Of a stretch of DNA of 64,000 bases, positions 8,698 to 16,555 are shown piece after piece (position 1 is the first letter of the stretch; the number at the start of each line of letters is the position of its first letter). The notes beneath the pieces were generated by a model. It made no database searches, was not told the DNA's origin, and worked only from the letters and a program-made list of their open reading frames with translations. Location of the stretch: positions 310,001 to 374,000 of the forward strand of contig NZ_NSFV01000002.1 in NCBI RefSeq assembly GCF_002295115.1. The letters run 5' to 3'. This DNA comes from Mesorhizobium sp. WSM4311. Its GTDB lineage: Bacteria > Pseudomonadota > Alphaproteobacteria > Rhizobiales > Rhizobiaceae. Position numbers and translations under genes: made by a program.

Positions 8698-10026
8698 TTA
8701 GAAGCCGTTCTTCCCCGGTATCCAGTTGGTGCCGGCCAGCGGCACGCCGGCCATGGCGGCTGCCTCGATCGTCAGCGCGACGAGGTCCTCGGGTTCGAGA
8801 TTGTGCAGGCTGTTCTTGCCGCAGGCGCGGGCGATCGTCTGAGCTTCCAGCGTCATCACCTTCAAATAGTTCGCCAGCCGGCGCCCGGCGGCGACCGGAT
8901 CGACCCGCTTCATCAGCTCCGGGTCCTGCGTGGTGATGCCGGCCGGATCGCGCCCCTCGTGCCAGTCGTCATAGGCGCCGGCCGTGGTGCCGAGCTCGTT
9001 ATATTCCGCCTCCCAGCGGGGATCATTGTCGCCGAGCGCGACGAGCGCCGCCGTTCCGATGGAGACCGCGTCGACGCCGAGCGCCAGCGCCTTGGCGACA
9101 TCGGCGCCATTGCGGATGCCGCCCGAGACGATCAGCTGCACCTTGCGGTGCATGCCGAGATCCTGCAATGCCTGCACTGCCGGCCGGATGCAGGCGAGCG
9201 TCGGCTGGCCGACATTCTCGATGAACACTTCCTGCGTGGCGGCCGTGCCGCCCTGCATGCCATCGACGACGACGACATCGGCGCCGGCCTTCACAGCAAG
9301 CGCGGTATCGTAATAGGGGCGGGCGCCGCCGACCTTGACGTAGATCGGCTTTTCCCAGTCGGTGATCTCGCGCAGCTCGAGGATCTTGATCTCGAGATCG
9401 TCCGGGCCGGTCCAGTCGGGATGGCGCGAGGCGGAGCGCTGGTCGATGCCTTTCGGCAGGGTGCGCATCTCCGCGACGCGGTCGGAAATCTTCTGGCCAA
9501 GCAGCATGCCGCCGCCACCCGGCTTGGCGCCCTGGCCGACGACGACTTCGATGGCATCGGCACGGCGCAGGTCGCGCAAATTCATGCCGTAGCGCGACGG
9601 CAGATATTGATAGACCAGTTGCTTGGAATGGCCGCGCTCTTCCTCGGTCATGCCGCCATCGCCCGTCGTGGTCGACGTGCCCGACAGCGTCGCGCCACGG
9701 CCGAGCGCCTCCTTGGCCGGACCGGAGAGCGAACCGAAGCTCATGCCGGCAATGGTGATCGGAATCTTCAATTCGATCGGCTTCTTGGCATGGCGCGAGC
9801 CGAGCACGACGCTGGTGTCGCAGCGCTCGCGATAGCCTTCGAGCGGATAGCGCGAGATCGAGGCGCCGAGGAACAAAAGGTCATCGAAATGCGGCAGCTT
9901 GCGCTTGGCGCCGGCGCCCCGGATGTCATAGATGCCGGTCGCCGCGGCGCGGCGGATTTCGGAAAGCGTGTAGTCGTCGAAGGTCGCGGATTTGCGCGGC
10001 GTCGTCGGCGGGTTGCGATAGGTCAT
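8698..10026 (-). CDS. mgsC: N-methylglutamate synthase subunit C (glutamate synthase FMN domain)
   Basis: A 442-residue stand-alone version of the glutamate synthase FMN/alpha-beta barrel domain (GlxD-type). Visible blocks include TTGDGGMTEEERGHSKQ, VGQGAKPGGGGML, VVDGMQGGTAATQE and the phosphate-binding ending VSGGIRNGADVAKALALGVDAVSIGTAA. With MgsA and MgsB it would convert gamma-glutamylmethylamide and glutamate/2-oxoglutarate to N-methylglutamate. It follows mgsB by 6 bp and precedes gmaS by 33 bp. The split A-B-C arrangement of one glutamate synthase large subunit is characteristic of the N-methylglutamate pathway. Confidence 0.87.
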   Translation of the reverse strand: MTYRNPPTTPRKSATFDDYTLSEIRRAAATGIYDIRGAGAKRKLPHFDDLLFLGASISRYPLEGYRERCDTSVVLGSRHAKKPIELKIPITIAGMSFGSLSGPAKEALGRGATLSGTSTTTGDGGMTEEERGHSKQLVYQYLPSRYGMNLRDLRRADAIEVVVGQGAKPGGGGMLLGQKISDRVAEMRTLPKGIDQRSASRHPDWTGPDDLEIKILELREITDWEKPIYVKVGGARPYYDTALAVKAGADVVVVDGMQGGTAATQEVFIENVGQPTLACIRPAVQALQDLGMHRKVQLIVSGGIRNGADVAKALALGVDAVSIGTAALVALGDNDPRWEAEYNELGTTAGAYDDWHEGRDPAGITTQDPELMKRVDPVAAGRRLANYLKVMTLEAQTIARACGKNSLHNLEPEDLVALTIEAAAMAGVPLAGTNWIPGKNGF

Positions 10027-10032
10027 GCTGCC

Positions 10033-10764
10033 TCAATACGCGTCGGCGTTGTCGATATTGAAATTGTAGAGGGTGCGCGCCGAGCCGTAGCGCTTGAACT
10101 CCGATGGCTTGACGCCGGTGACGCCGGCGCGGTCGAGCAGGCCCTGCAGCAGTTCCAGATGCTCGGGCCGCATCTCCTTGGCGATGCAGTCGGCGCCGAG
10201 GCTGTCGACCTTGCCGCGCACGAACAGCCGCGCCTCGTAGATGGAATCGCCCAGCGCATCGCCGGCATCGCCGAGCACCACCAGATTGCCGGACTGCGCC
10301 ATGAAGGCCGACATGTGACCGATATTGCCGTGCACGACGATGTCGATGCCTTTCATCGAGATGCCGCAGCGCGACGAGGCATTGCCTTCGATGACCAGCA
10401 GGCCGCCCTTGCCGGTGGCGCCGGCATATTGGCTGGCATCGCCTTTCACGATGATCGAGCCTGACATCATATTCTCGCCGACGCCGGGACCGGCCGAGCC
10501 GTGCACGGTGATGGTGCTGCCGGAATTCATGCCGCCGCAATAGTAGCCGACACTGCCGCGCACATCGATGGTCACGGGCTGGTCGACGCCGACGGCGACC
10601 GAATGACTGCCCTTCGGGTGCAGCACTTCCCACGCCGTTTCGTTCGAGCCGGGCGTCAGATTGTGCAGCGCCTGGTTGAGCTCGCGCAGCGACGACACAT
10701 CGAGATCGAAGATCCGCGAGGCGTGGTCGTGGGTCGCCGCCTTTGAAAGTTTGGTTGCCGTCAT
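10033..10764 (-). CDS. mgsB: N-methylglutamate synthase subunit B (GXGXG beta-helix domain)
   Basis: A 243-residue protein made almost entirely of the glutamate synthase C-terminal GXGXG beta-helix. Repeated turns such as YYCGGMNSGSTITVHGSAGPGVGENM and KGGLLVIEGNASSRCGISMKG are visible. The ATG at 10764 is four bases after the mgsA stop and is preferred to the longer open frame running back into mgsA. The domain is structural, holding the synthase and amidotransferase domains together. Confidence 0.86.
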   Translation of the reverse strand: MTATKLSKAATHDHASRIFDLDVSSLRELNQALHNLTPGSNETAWEVLHPKGSHSVAVGVDQPVTIDVRGSVGYYCGGMNSGSTITVHGSAGPGVGENMMSGSIIVKGDASQYAGATGKGGLLVIEGNASSRCGISMKGIDIVVHGNIGHMSAFMAQSGNLVVLGDAGDALGDSIYEARLFVRGKVDSLGADCIAKEMRPEHLELLQGLLDRAGVTGVKPSEFKRYGSARTLYNFNIDNADAY

Positions 10765-10768
10765 GAAC

Positions 10769-11665
10769 TCAATGCTCCCAGAAATAGACGGTTGCGGGTT
10801 CCGGTTCCCAGACCCTCGCATTGTCTATGCCGGGCAGTTTGGTCAGCGCGCGATATTCCGAGCCGAAGGCGACATACTGGTCGGTTTCGGCCATGACGGC
10901 GGGCTTGCAGGCGATCGGGTCGCGCACCACGCCAAAACCGTTCTTGGTGCCGACGACGAAGGTGAAGAAGCCGTCGAGATCCGAGAGCGTGCCTTCCAGG
11001 GCTTCGCCGAGGTTCTTGCCATGCGCCATCTGGGACGAGAGATAGGCGGCGGCGACCTCGGTATCGTTCTCGGTCTCGAATTTCATGCCTTCGCGGATCA
11101 GCTCACGGCGGACATTGTTGTGGTTCGACAGCGAGCCATTGTGCACCAGGCACTGGTCGGCGCCGGTCGAGAAGGGATGAGCGCCCATCGTCGTCACCGC
11201 CGATTCCGTTGCCATGCGGGTGTGCCCGATGCCATGCGTGCCGGCCATCTTGCGGACGTCGAAGCGATCGACCACCGCTTCCGGCAGGCCGACTTCCTTG
11301 TAGATCTCGACGACGTCGCCGGCGCCCATGATGCGGATGTCGGGGCGAAGTGCCTGGATGGTCTCGCGCGCTTCGTCGATCTTGGCCGGCGTCGTCCGCA
11401 CGACGGCGTGCGTCGACTTGACCGCAATGCTCACCGGCGCACCGATGGCCTTGGCAAGCTCGGTATCGAGGTCGCGAAAATCGCGCGCGGGCTTCGCCGA
11501 CTGGATGGTGATCTTGGCTTCATTCCTGGAAGGCGCGCCATAGATGGCAATGCCTGCGCTGTCGGGCCCGCGATCGCTGAGCGATACCAGCATCTCCGAC
11601 AGCATCGCGCCGAGCTTCGGCTCCAGCGACTTGTCTTTCAAAAACAGTCCGACAATTCCACACAT
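10769..11665 (-). CDS. mgsA: N-methylglutamate synthase subunit A (class II glutamine amidotransferase)
   Basis: A 298-residue Ntn-hydrolase amidotransferase. The chosen start gives MCGIVGLF, so Cys2 becomes the N-terminal nucleophile after Met removal; the longer open frame would bury it and is rejected. GHTRMATES and HNGSLSNH match the PurF-type glutaminase fold. It would release the amine from gamma-glutamylmethylamide. It is first in an mgsABC-gmaS-mgdABCD gene string. An AT-rich dyad at 11731-11744 lies 66 bp upstream and may be its promoter or operator. Confidence 0.87.
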   Translation of the reverse strand: MCGIVGLFLKDKSLEPKLGAMLSEMLVSLSDRGPDSAGIAIYGAPSRNEAKITIQSAKPARDFRDLDTELAKAIGAPVSIAVKSTHAVVRTTPAKIDEARETIQALRPDIRIMGAGDVVEIYKEVGLPEAVVDRFDVRKMAGTHGIGHTRMATESAVTTMGAHPFSTGADQCLVHNGSLSNHNNVRRELIREGMKFETENDTEVAAAYLSSQMAHGKNLGEALEGTLSDLDGFFTFVVGTKNGFGVVRDPIACKPAVMAETDQYVAFGSEYRALTKLPGIDNARVWEPEPATVYFWEH

Positions 11666-11730
11666 GTCAGCCTCCCGGCATTTGTAGCTAGAAGATGATG
11701 TATCGAATGAGTCCCGCAAATTCAATCATA

Positions 11731-11744
11731 TGAAAAAAATTTTC
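11731..11744 (-). promoter_or_regulatory. AT-rich dyad upstream of mgsA
   Basis: The plus strand reads TGAAAAAAATTTTC; the coding strand of mgsA reads GAAAATTTTTTTCA. It closely resembles TGAAATTTTTTTCA at 15160-15173 and TGAAATTTGTTTCG at 20091-20104, each of which also precedes an operon of the methylated-amine locus. I infer a shared operator or UP-like promoter element; the binding protein is not known, with the XRE-cupin protein at 19161-19874 the obvious candidate. Confidence 0.45.
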
Positions 11745-11750
11745 CTCTAG

Positions 11751-12080
11751 TTACGTATGGGGCGTAATGCCGCCATGCGAGTTATCGCTGCCCTGCGTGG
11801 CATTGTGAACCCACGTGGCATGGCGGATACGGGCGAGCTTGTAGGCGTCCAGGATGGATAGCGCATAGATCAGGAAGCCGCCGGCGTGACGGCCGATGAA
11901 GCTAGCGTCGGGCAGCGCGATCTTGGCGGTCACCCATGCCAGGATAACCATGAAGAAAAGGAACTGCAGCCCGCGCACCGGAACGCCCAGAATGACATGG
12001 CCGCTCGCCGGCAGCACGATTGACGCGCCGAGGACGAGATAAGGGCTCACCGGCGCCGGCTGCGTGTTCGAACCGGTCAT
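11751..12080 (-). CDS. Small membrane protein of the methylated-amine locus
   Basis: A 109-residue protein of unknown function. Two or three hydrophobic segments can be seen (about 13-32, 36-53 and 68-83), followed by a short charged, His-containing tail. Its start overlaps the stop of the 229-residue gene upstream as ATGA, so the two are almost certainly co-translated. It lies between the permease and mgsABC on the same strand, which suggests a role in amine uptake or membrane sensing. I recognise no domain. Confidence 0.7.
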   Translation of the reverse strand: MTGSNTQPAPVSPYLVLGASIVLPASGHVILGVPVRGLQFLFFMVILAWVTAKIALPDASFIGRHAGGFLIYALSILDAYKLARIRHATWVHNATQGSDNSHGGITPHT

Positions 12081-12766
12081 GCGGCTTGCCGTTCGCTTCG
12101 GTTGATGGCGTCGCGCAGCGCCGAGAGCGAGGTGAGCAGCCGGTCGATCAGCGCTGGATCGATCTGTGCCTCACCGAACGCGGCCTGCCGGAAAACGCCG
12201 TAGCGCGCCCGTTCGGCCTCGGCCAGCAGCCACACGATGCGCACCCCGTTTGGCGTGATCAGCAGCTCCTTGGCGCGCCCTTCCGAAAAGGGTTCCAGAT
12301 GTTCGGCGATGATGCCCTGCGGGAACCGCGTGCCGCGGCGGTCGGTCCGCAGCACCGCCTCGGGGGGAAATCCCGGAGCCTTGGGCAGCGTATGCTGGAG
12401 ATGGTCGAAATTGGAGAAGGTCGTCGGCGAGCCCGGCCGCATCATCATGTCGAAGGTCGCTGGGACGGCGACCTTTTCGGTGATCGAAACGCTGAGCCAA
12501 CGCGCCGGCAGTTTTCGTGTCGCCAGCGTGTCGACGATGGTACGCAACTGAACGCGTTGGCCGTTCCACGACCCTTCCCAGGTGACGACACCGGCGGTGC
12601 CGTCCGAAACATCAGCGGCGTCGGCGACAATGGTGCGTATGCCGGCCTCCTCGGCGGCGAGCGCCGCCAAGGCCCTGTTGCGGCTGCGCCGTGCCAGCCA
12701 CGCAAGATGGAGAGCGAGAACCAGGACAATGGCCCCGGCGAACAGTGCTGATGTCACGTCGGACAT
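12077..12766 (-). CDS. Membrane-anchored protein of unknown function
   Basis: A 229-residue protein. Residues about 5-25 form one hydrophobic helix followed by RRSRNR, giving an N-terminal anchor. The remaining ~200 residues look soluble and mixed alpha/beta, with no motif I recognise. By the positive-inside rule the RRSRNR stretch predicts a cytoplasmic C-terminal domain. The gene follows the APC permease by 45 bp and overlaps the next gene by 4 bp. Conserved placement beside permeases in other genomes would test a transport-accessory role. Confidence 0.72.
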   Translation of the reverse strand: MSDVTSALFAGAIVLVLALHLAWLARRSRNRALAALAAEEAGIRTIVADAADVSDGTAGVVTWEGSWNGQRVQLRTIVDTLATRKLPARWLSVSITEKVAVPATFDMMMRPGSPTTFSNFDHLQHTLPKAPGFPPEAVLRTDRRGTRFPQGIIAEHLEPFSEGRAKELLITPNGVRIVWLLAEAERARYGVFRQAAFGEAQIDPALIDRLLTSLSALRDAINRSERQAA

Positions 12767-12811
12767 TTTGTCATGTCCGGCCCGCCAAGGATCGGGGCGG
12801 GCCGTCTCCCA

Positions 12812-14209
12812 TCAATAGCCCTGCGGTTTCGGCCACGGCATGGTGAACTGGTCGCCGCGCCGTACGAATTTGTAACGGTAGAAATGGAACCACAGCGAGA
12901 TCAGGAAATAGAAGATGGTCATCGCGATCAGCTGTGAGCCGAACCCGAGGAAGATGGCGAAGAAGGTCACCACGCAAAGGCAGAACAACACGATCGCCGG
13001 CAGCGGATGGAAGGGATGCGTGTAGCCGCGGCGGATCGTGCCGAGCGGCCACTTCTTGCGGAACATCATGATGTTGATGCTCATGAAGGTGTATTGCAGC
13101 ACGCCCGACAGGATCGAGAACGTGATCGCCTGGTTGAGGTCGGCAATGAAGGCGAAGGCGAGCCCGATCGGCAGCAGGAACAGGATCGAGCGGTAGGGCG
13201 TGCGATATTTCGGGTGCACGGCCGAGAACCAGCTCGGCAGATAACGGTCGCGGCCGAGCGAGAACCATGCGCGCGCCGCATCGTTGATGCAGCCATTGGC
13301 GGAAGCCAGCGCAGCCAGCAGCGTCGCGATGAACAAGAGGTTTTCCAGCAGCGGACTGCCGGTGAGCTTGCCGGCGTCCCACAGCGGATAATAGGTGATG
13401 CCGAGATATTCCCAAGGCATCAGCGAGGCGCAGACATACCAGGTCATGGCGGCGGCGATCAAAAGCGTGATCATGCCGGCCATCGTGCCGTAGGGCAGCG
13501 AGCGGGCCGGCGAACGCACTTCCTCGGCCGCCTGCGTGGTGCCTTCGATGCCGAGATAATACCAGATGCCAAACTGGAAGGCGGCGATGACGCCGATCCA
13601 GCCATAGGGCAGCGCATTGCCCGGCGTCACCAGCTCGTTGAGCTTCAGCACCGCGCCTTGCGTCCACGGGCTGACCGAGAAGAACAGGATGACGATCGAG
13701 ATATAGGCAATTGCGGTGATGACGAAGTTGACGTTGAGCGTCATCAGCACGCCGCGATAGTTGAGCCAGGCCAGCACGACGATGGTGGCGGCGATGAATG
13801 AATTGTGGGTGAGCCCTTCGACGCCGGCCTTGGCGACGATGGTGTCGCCGAGCAGGATGGCGTCGGAGACCTCCAGCATCGTGTACGCGAAGACCAGGAA
13901 CAGCGCGACGTTGAAGGCCATCAGCGGCCCGACAATATGCTTGGCCTGCGCATACTGGCCGCCGGCAGCCGCCACCGTCGACGTCACTTCGGAATCGATC
14001 ATGGCGACCGAGGTATAGAGCAGCCCGACGATCCAGCAGACGATCAGCGCGGCGAGCGCGCCGCCCTTGTCGGCCGAAAAATTCCAGCCGGTGAATTCAC
14101 CGACCAGAACGATGCCGACGCCGAGTGCCCAGACATGGGCCGGGCCGAGCACCCGCAGCAGTGAAACCCTGTCGCCGTGAATTGCCGGTTCAAGTACGGT
14201 CGTCGTCAT
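12812..14209 (-). CDS. APC-superfamily permease, candidate amine importer
   Basis: A 465-residue membrane protein with about 12 hydrophobic helices. It looks like the ethanolamine/amino-acid permease branch of the APC superfamily: GVGIVLVGEFTGWN near the start, then GGQYAQAKHIVGPLMAF, GIEGTTQAAEEVRSPARSLPYG and NGCINDAARAWFSLGRDRYLP. The ATG at 14209 follows a GGGGA ribosome site; a 15-codon longer frame would overlap the small upstream gene and is less likely. Its position between dmm and mgs points to uptake of a methylated amine or a related amine, but specificity cannot be read from sequence. Confidence 0.82.
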   Translation of the reverse strand: MTTTVLEPAIHGDRVSLLRVLGPAHVWALGVGIVLVGEFTGWNFSADKGGALAALIVCWIVGLLYTSVAMIDSEVTSTVAAAGGQYAQAKHIVGPLMAFNVALFLVFAYTMLEVSDAILLGDTIVAKAGVEGLTHNSFIAATIVVLAWLNYRGVLMTLNVNFVITAIAYISIVILFFSVSPWTQGAVLKLNELVTPGNALPYGWIGVIAAFQFGIWYYLGIEGTTQAAEEVRSPARSLPYGTMAGMITLLIAAAMTWYVCASLMPWEYLGITYYPLWDAGKLTGSPLLENLLFIATLLAALASANGCINDAARAWFSLGRDRYLPSWFSAVHPKYRTPYRSILFLLPIGLAFAFIADLNQAITFSILSGVLQYTFMSINIMMFRKKWPLGTIRRGYTHPFHPLPAIVLFCLCVVTFFAIFLGFGSQLIAMTIFYFLISLWFHFYRYKFVRRGDQFTMPWPKPQGY

Positions 14210-14222
14210 TGTTCGTCCCCAC

Positions 14223-14384
14223 TCAAATCCGGTGTTTCTCGGAAACGGCTTCAAGCTCGCCTTCGCGTGACGAGGTCAGAACGTCTTCGGAATAGGTCGT
14301 GTCGACCTTGAACCAGTCGTAGAGCATCCACAGGGCGAGCACGATCGAGATGCCCCAGCATGCGTAAGAGAGTGAAATCCACAT
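14223..14384 (-). CDS. 53-residue single-helix membrane protein beside the permease
   Basis: A very short gene found by reading the minus strand: ATG at 14384, TGA at 14225-14223. The protein begins MWISLSYACWGISIVLALWM, one transmembrane helix (about residues 3-22), then an acidic cytosolic-type tail. It ends 13 bp before the permease start and lies 32 bp after the 125-residue membrane gene, all on one strand. Size, hydrophobicity and tight spacing suggest an accessory subunit of the permease. No family is recognised. Confidence 0.65.
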   Translation of the reverse strand: MWISLSYACWGISIVLALWMLYDWFKVDTTYSEDVLTSSREGELEAVSEKHRI

Positions 14385-14416
14385 GGTGCGTCCCCGATTG
14401 CTTGCCTTCGGAACTC

Positions 14417-14794
14417 TTACTTGTCGTTGAATTTTTCGTTGATGACGTCGCGATATTCGCGGTCGGAGGCTCGGAACAGGAAGACGAAATAACCGATCAG
14501 CACCGCCGCCATGATGATCAGCGTCGGCCAGTCGATGACATAGTGGAAGCGATTCTGGATGATGTCATGCGCAGTCTCGGGTGTGTAGCCGAGCTTCTCC
14601 CAGATGGCTGCCATGGTCGGGTTCTGGCCAAGCGCTTCCCAGGTCTTGGCATCGAGCGCGTCGATGGATTTGGCGGCTCCGGCAAGGCCGAGCTTCAGCG
14701 GCAGCCACAACGCCACGAAGATGGCGACAACCACGACGACGATATCGAAAACCTGGCCGGCCTTGCTCTGCTCCGGCGGCGTATAGCGGGACAT
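14417..14794 (-). CDS. 125-residue two-helix membrane protein beside the permease
   Basis: The protein has two clear hydrophobic helices, about residues 15-37 (VFDIVVVVVAIFVALWLPLK) and 89-108 (PTLIIMAAVLIGYFVFLFRA). They are joined by a ~50-residue polar loop predicted to be extracytoplasmic, with charged ends. It lies 12 bp after the 95-residue membrane gene and upstream of the 53-residue gene and permease. I do not recognise the family. A small helper subunit of a secondary transporter is the natural guess. Confidence 0.7.
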   Translation of the reverse strand: MSRYTPPEQSKAGQVFDIVVVVVAIFVALWLPLKLGLAGAAKSIDALDAKTWEALGQNPTMAAIWEKLGYTPETAHDIIQNRFHYVIDWPTLIIMAAVLIGYFVFLFRASDREYRDVINEKFNDK

Positions 14795-14806
14795 TTCTTG
14801 TACCCC

Positions 14807-15094
14807 TCAGGACTGGCGGTTGCGGGATGCGTCGGCGTTCTTGATGTCGAGGCCGTAGATGAAGTCCTTGTCTTCCTTGTAGTGTTTGACCATCGCCAGG
14901 ATCGCGGCCGTGTTGAAGATCAGCACGGCGGCGGCGGCAATCGCGACGACGGCCTTGATGCCGGCGTGCGGGATGTACGGCCATGTCATGAACAGGACGA
15001 AGAGGATCGTCGCCCACAGGCAGACGATCAGCAACGCGGATCCGCGCAAATCGGAACGGTACAGCGCCTCGATGCGCTGCTGCAGGTCTGACAT
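14807..15094 (-). CDS. 95-residue two-helix membrane protein, first gene of the permease operon
   Basis: The start is the ATG at 15094 (MSDLQQRIEALYRSD), preceded by a GGGGAC ribosome site; an upstream in-frame TTG would add 20 residues and is less convincing. Hydrophobic helices span about residues 18-38 and 46-65, followed by a polar tail. It opens the minus-strand operon that continues through two more small membrane proteins to the APC permease. It shares a 286-bp divergent promoter region with dmmD. Confidence 0.7.
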   Translation of the reverse strand: MSDLQQRIEALYRSDLRGSALLIVCLWATILFVLFMTWPYIPHAGIKAVVAIAAAAVLIFNTAAILAMVKHYKEDKDFIYGLDIKNADASRNRQS

Positions 15095-15148
15095 CGGTTT
15101 GTCCCCTTTTTTCGACGCCCGGTTCCGAATCCACCTTGCGTCGCTCTC

Positions 15149-15173
15149 TTTCAAGAGAGTGAAATTTTTTTCA
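15149..15173. promoter_or_regulatory. Overlapping dyads in the dmmD/permease divergent promoter
   Basis: TTTCA-AGAGAG-TGAAA (15149-15164) is a perfect 5-bp inverted repeat with a 6-bp spacer. It overlaps TGAAA-TTTT-TTTCA (15160-15173), another perfect dyad. The first has the same arms and spacing as the site at 58680-58695, which precedes an ABC operon with its own XRE-cupin regulator. The second resembles sites upstream of tmm and mgsA. I infer binding of an XRE-cupin regulator between the two divergent operons. Confidence 0.5.
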
Positions 15174-15258
15174 TAAATTCAGGCCGTTTACCGCAATTGT
15201 CAAGACGAATTTACGCTGAGTTAACTGTTTGCTTGGGGCGGTCAATTTTGCCTGACAA

Positions 15259-15276
15259 TGAAATTATTTGCTTTCA
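15259..15276. promoter_or_regulatory. Second TGAAA/TTTCA dyad upstream of dmmD
   Basis: TGAAA-TTATTTGC-TTTCA, perfect 5-bp arms with an 8-bp spacer, lies 105 bp upstream of the dmmD start. The arms are those of the other dyads in this locus; the spacing differs, so it may be a weaker or separate site. Confidence 0.35.
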
Positions 15277-15380
15277 GGGGATTGCGGCTCTCCCGCGTTT
15301 GCGGTCAATATTCGCTCCAAAGCTCCGGCCACCGCGCCAAGGAGCGGGGAACAGTGGATTTTTGAACGGAGGACGAGCGG

Positions 15381-16514
15381 ATGACGGCATCCTGGAGATT
15401 TTCGACCCTGGCGGATCGCCATCGCGCGCTGGGTTCGAAGCTCGAAGACTGGAGCGGCATGGGCACCGCCTGGACCTACGACAAGGATGCCGACGAGGAG
15501 TACATCGCCATCCGCACCAAGGCCGGGCTGATGGATGTGTCGGGCCTGAAGAAGGTGCACATCACAGGGCCGCACGCCTCGCATCTCATCGATCTCGCGA
15601 CCACCCGCGACGTGGAAAAGATCTACCCCGGCAAATCGGCCTATGCCTGCATGCTGAACGAGGCGGGAAAATTCACCGACGACTGCATCCTCTACCGCAC
15701 CGGCCCGAACAGCTGGATGGTCGTGCATGGCTCGGGCACCGGCCATGAGGAATTGCAGCGCGCCGCGATGGGCCGCGATGTCTCGCTACGCTTCGACGAC
15801 AATCTGCACGATCTGTCGCTGCAGGGACCGACCGCGGTCGACTATCTGGCCAAGCATGTGCCGGGGATTCGCGACCTGAACTATTTCCATCACATGCAGA
15901 CGCAGCTGTTCGGCTTGCCCGTCATGATCTCGCGCACCGGCTACACCGGCGAGCGCGGCTACGAGATCTTCTGCCGTGGCCAGGATGCTGGCACGATCTG
16001 GGACAGGATCCTCGAAGAGGGCAAGAGCGCCGGCATCATTCCGTGCCGTTTCACCACGCTCGACATGCTGCGGGTCGAAAGTTATCTGCTGTTCTATCCC
16101 TACGACAATTCGCAAAAATATCCGTTCGAGAATGAAGGCCCCGGCGATACGCTGTGGGAACTCGGCCTCGACTTTACCGTCAGTCCCGGCAAGACCGGCT
16201 TTCGCGGAGCCGAGGAACACTACCGTTTGAAGGGCAAGGAGCGCTTCAAGATTTTTGGCGTGCTGCTCGACGGCAAGGAGCCGGCCGACGAAGGCGCGCC
16301 GGTCTATCGCGACGGCAAGAAGGTCGGCGTGGTGACCTGCGCCATGTATTCGCCGCTGGTCAAGAAATCGATGGGCATCGCCCGCCTCGACGTCGACTGC
16401 GCGGTCAAGGACACCAAGCTCGAAATCCGCAACAAGAGCGGGTCGATCAAGGCGACGGCGCAGCCATTGCCGTTCGACGATCCCAAGAAGACCAAGCGCA
16501 CGGCGAAAGGCTGA
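15381..16514 (+). CDS. dmmD: GcvT-type folate-binding protein of the dimethylamine monooxygenase operon
   Basis: A 377-residue aminomethyltransferase-family protein. It starts at an ATG behind GGAGGACGAGC. The folate-domain signature RTGYTGERGYEIF lies near residue 190, and the same motif occurs in Tdm of this window. The C-terminal barrel (VYRDGKKVGVVTCAMYSPLVKKSMGIA) is also typical. It is first in a four-gene operon with dmmC, dmmB and dmmA and lies 41 bp from dmmC. I infer that it passes formaldehyde released from dimethylamine to tetrahydrofolate. It is too diverged from GcvT, and lacks gcvH/gcvP neighbours, so a glycine-cleavage role is unlikely. Confidence 0.78.
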   Translation: MTASWRFSTLADRHRALGSKLEDWSGMGTAWTYDKDADEEYIAIRTKAGLMDVSGLKKVHITGPHASHLIDLATTRDVEKIYPGKSAYACMLNEAGKFTDDCILYRTGPNSWMVVHGSGTGHEELQRAAMGRDVSLRFDDNLHDLSLQGPTAVDYLAKHVPGIRDLNYFHHMQTQLFGLPVMISRTGYTGERGYEIFCRGQDAGTIWDRILEEGKSAGIIPCRFTTLDMLRVESYLLFYPYDNSQKYPFENEGPGDTLWELGLDFTVSPGKTGFRGAEEHYRLKGKERFKIFGVLLDGKEPADEGAPVYRDGKKVGVVTCAMYSPLVKKSMGIARLDVDCAVKDTKLEIRNKSGSIKATAQPLPFDDPKKTKRTAKG

Positions 16515-16555
16515 GGCATAATCAACAGCGAGGGGTTCGAGGCACGAAGATTTAA

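Noticed and set aside
8680..10464. A long open frame (594 codons) on the plus strand opposite mgsC and mgsB
   Set aside because: Low-complexity R/H/A/D-rich translation with no motif, fully antisense to two strongly conserved genes; a GC-codon shadow. The same holds for the long frames opposite dmmA/dmmB (17062-19032), the binding-protein gene (27797-29638), the enolase and GntR genes (37639-39882) and the RND pump (42474-44372).
15220..15260. A possible sigma-54 promoter upstream of dmmD (GG and GC doublets around 15235-15252)
   Set aside because: The GG and GC doublets are not 10 bp apart in any register, so the -24/-12 rule fails.
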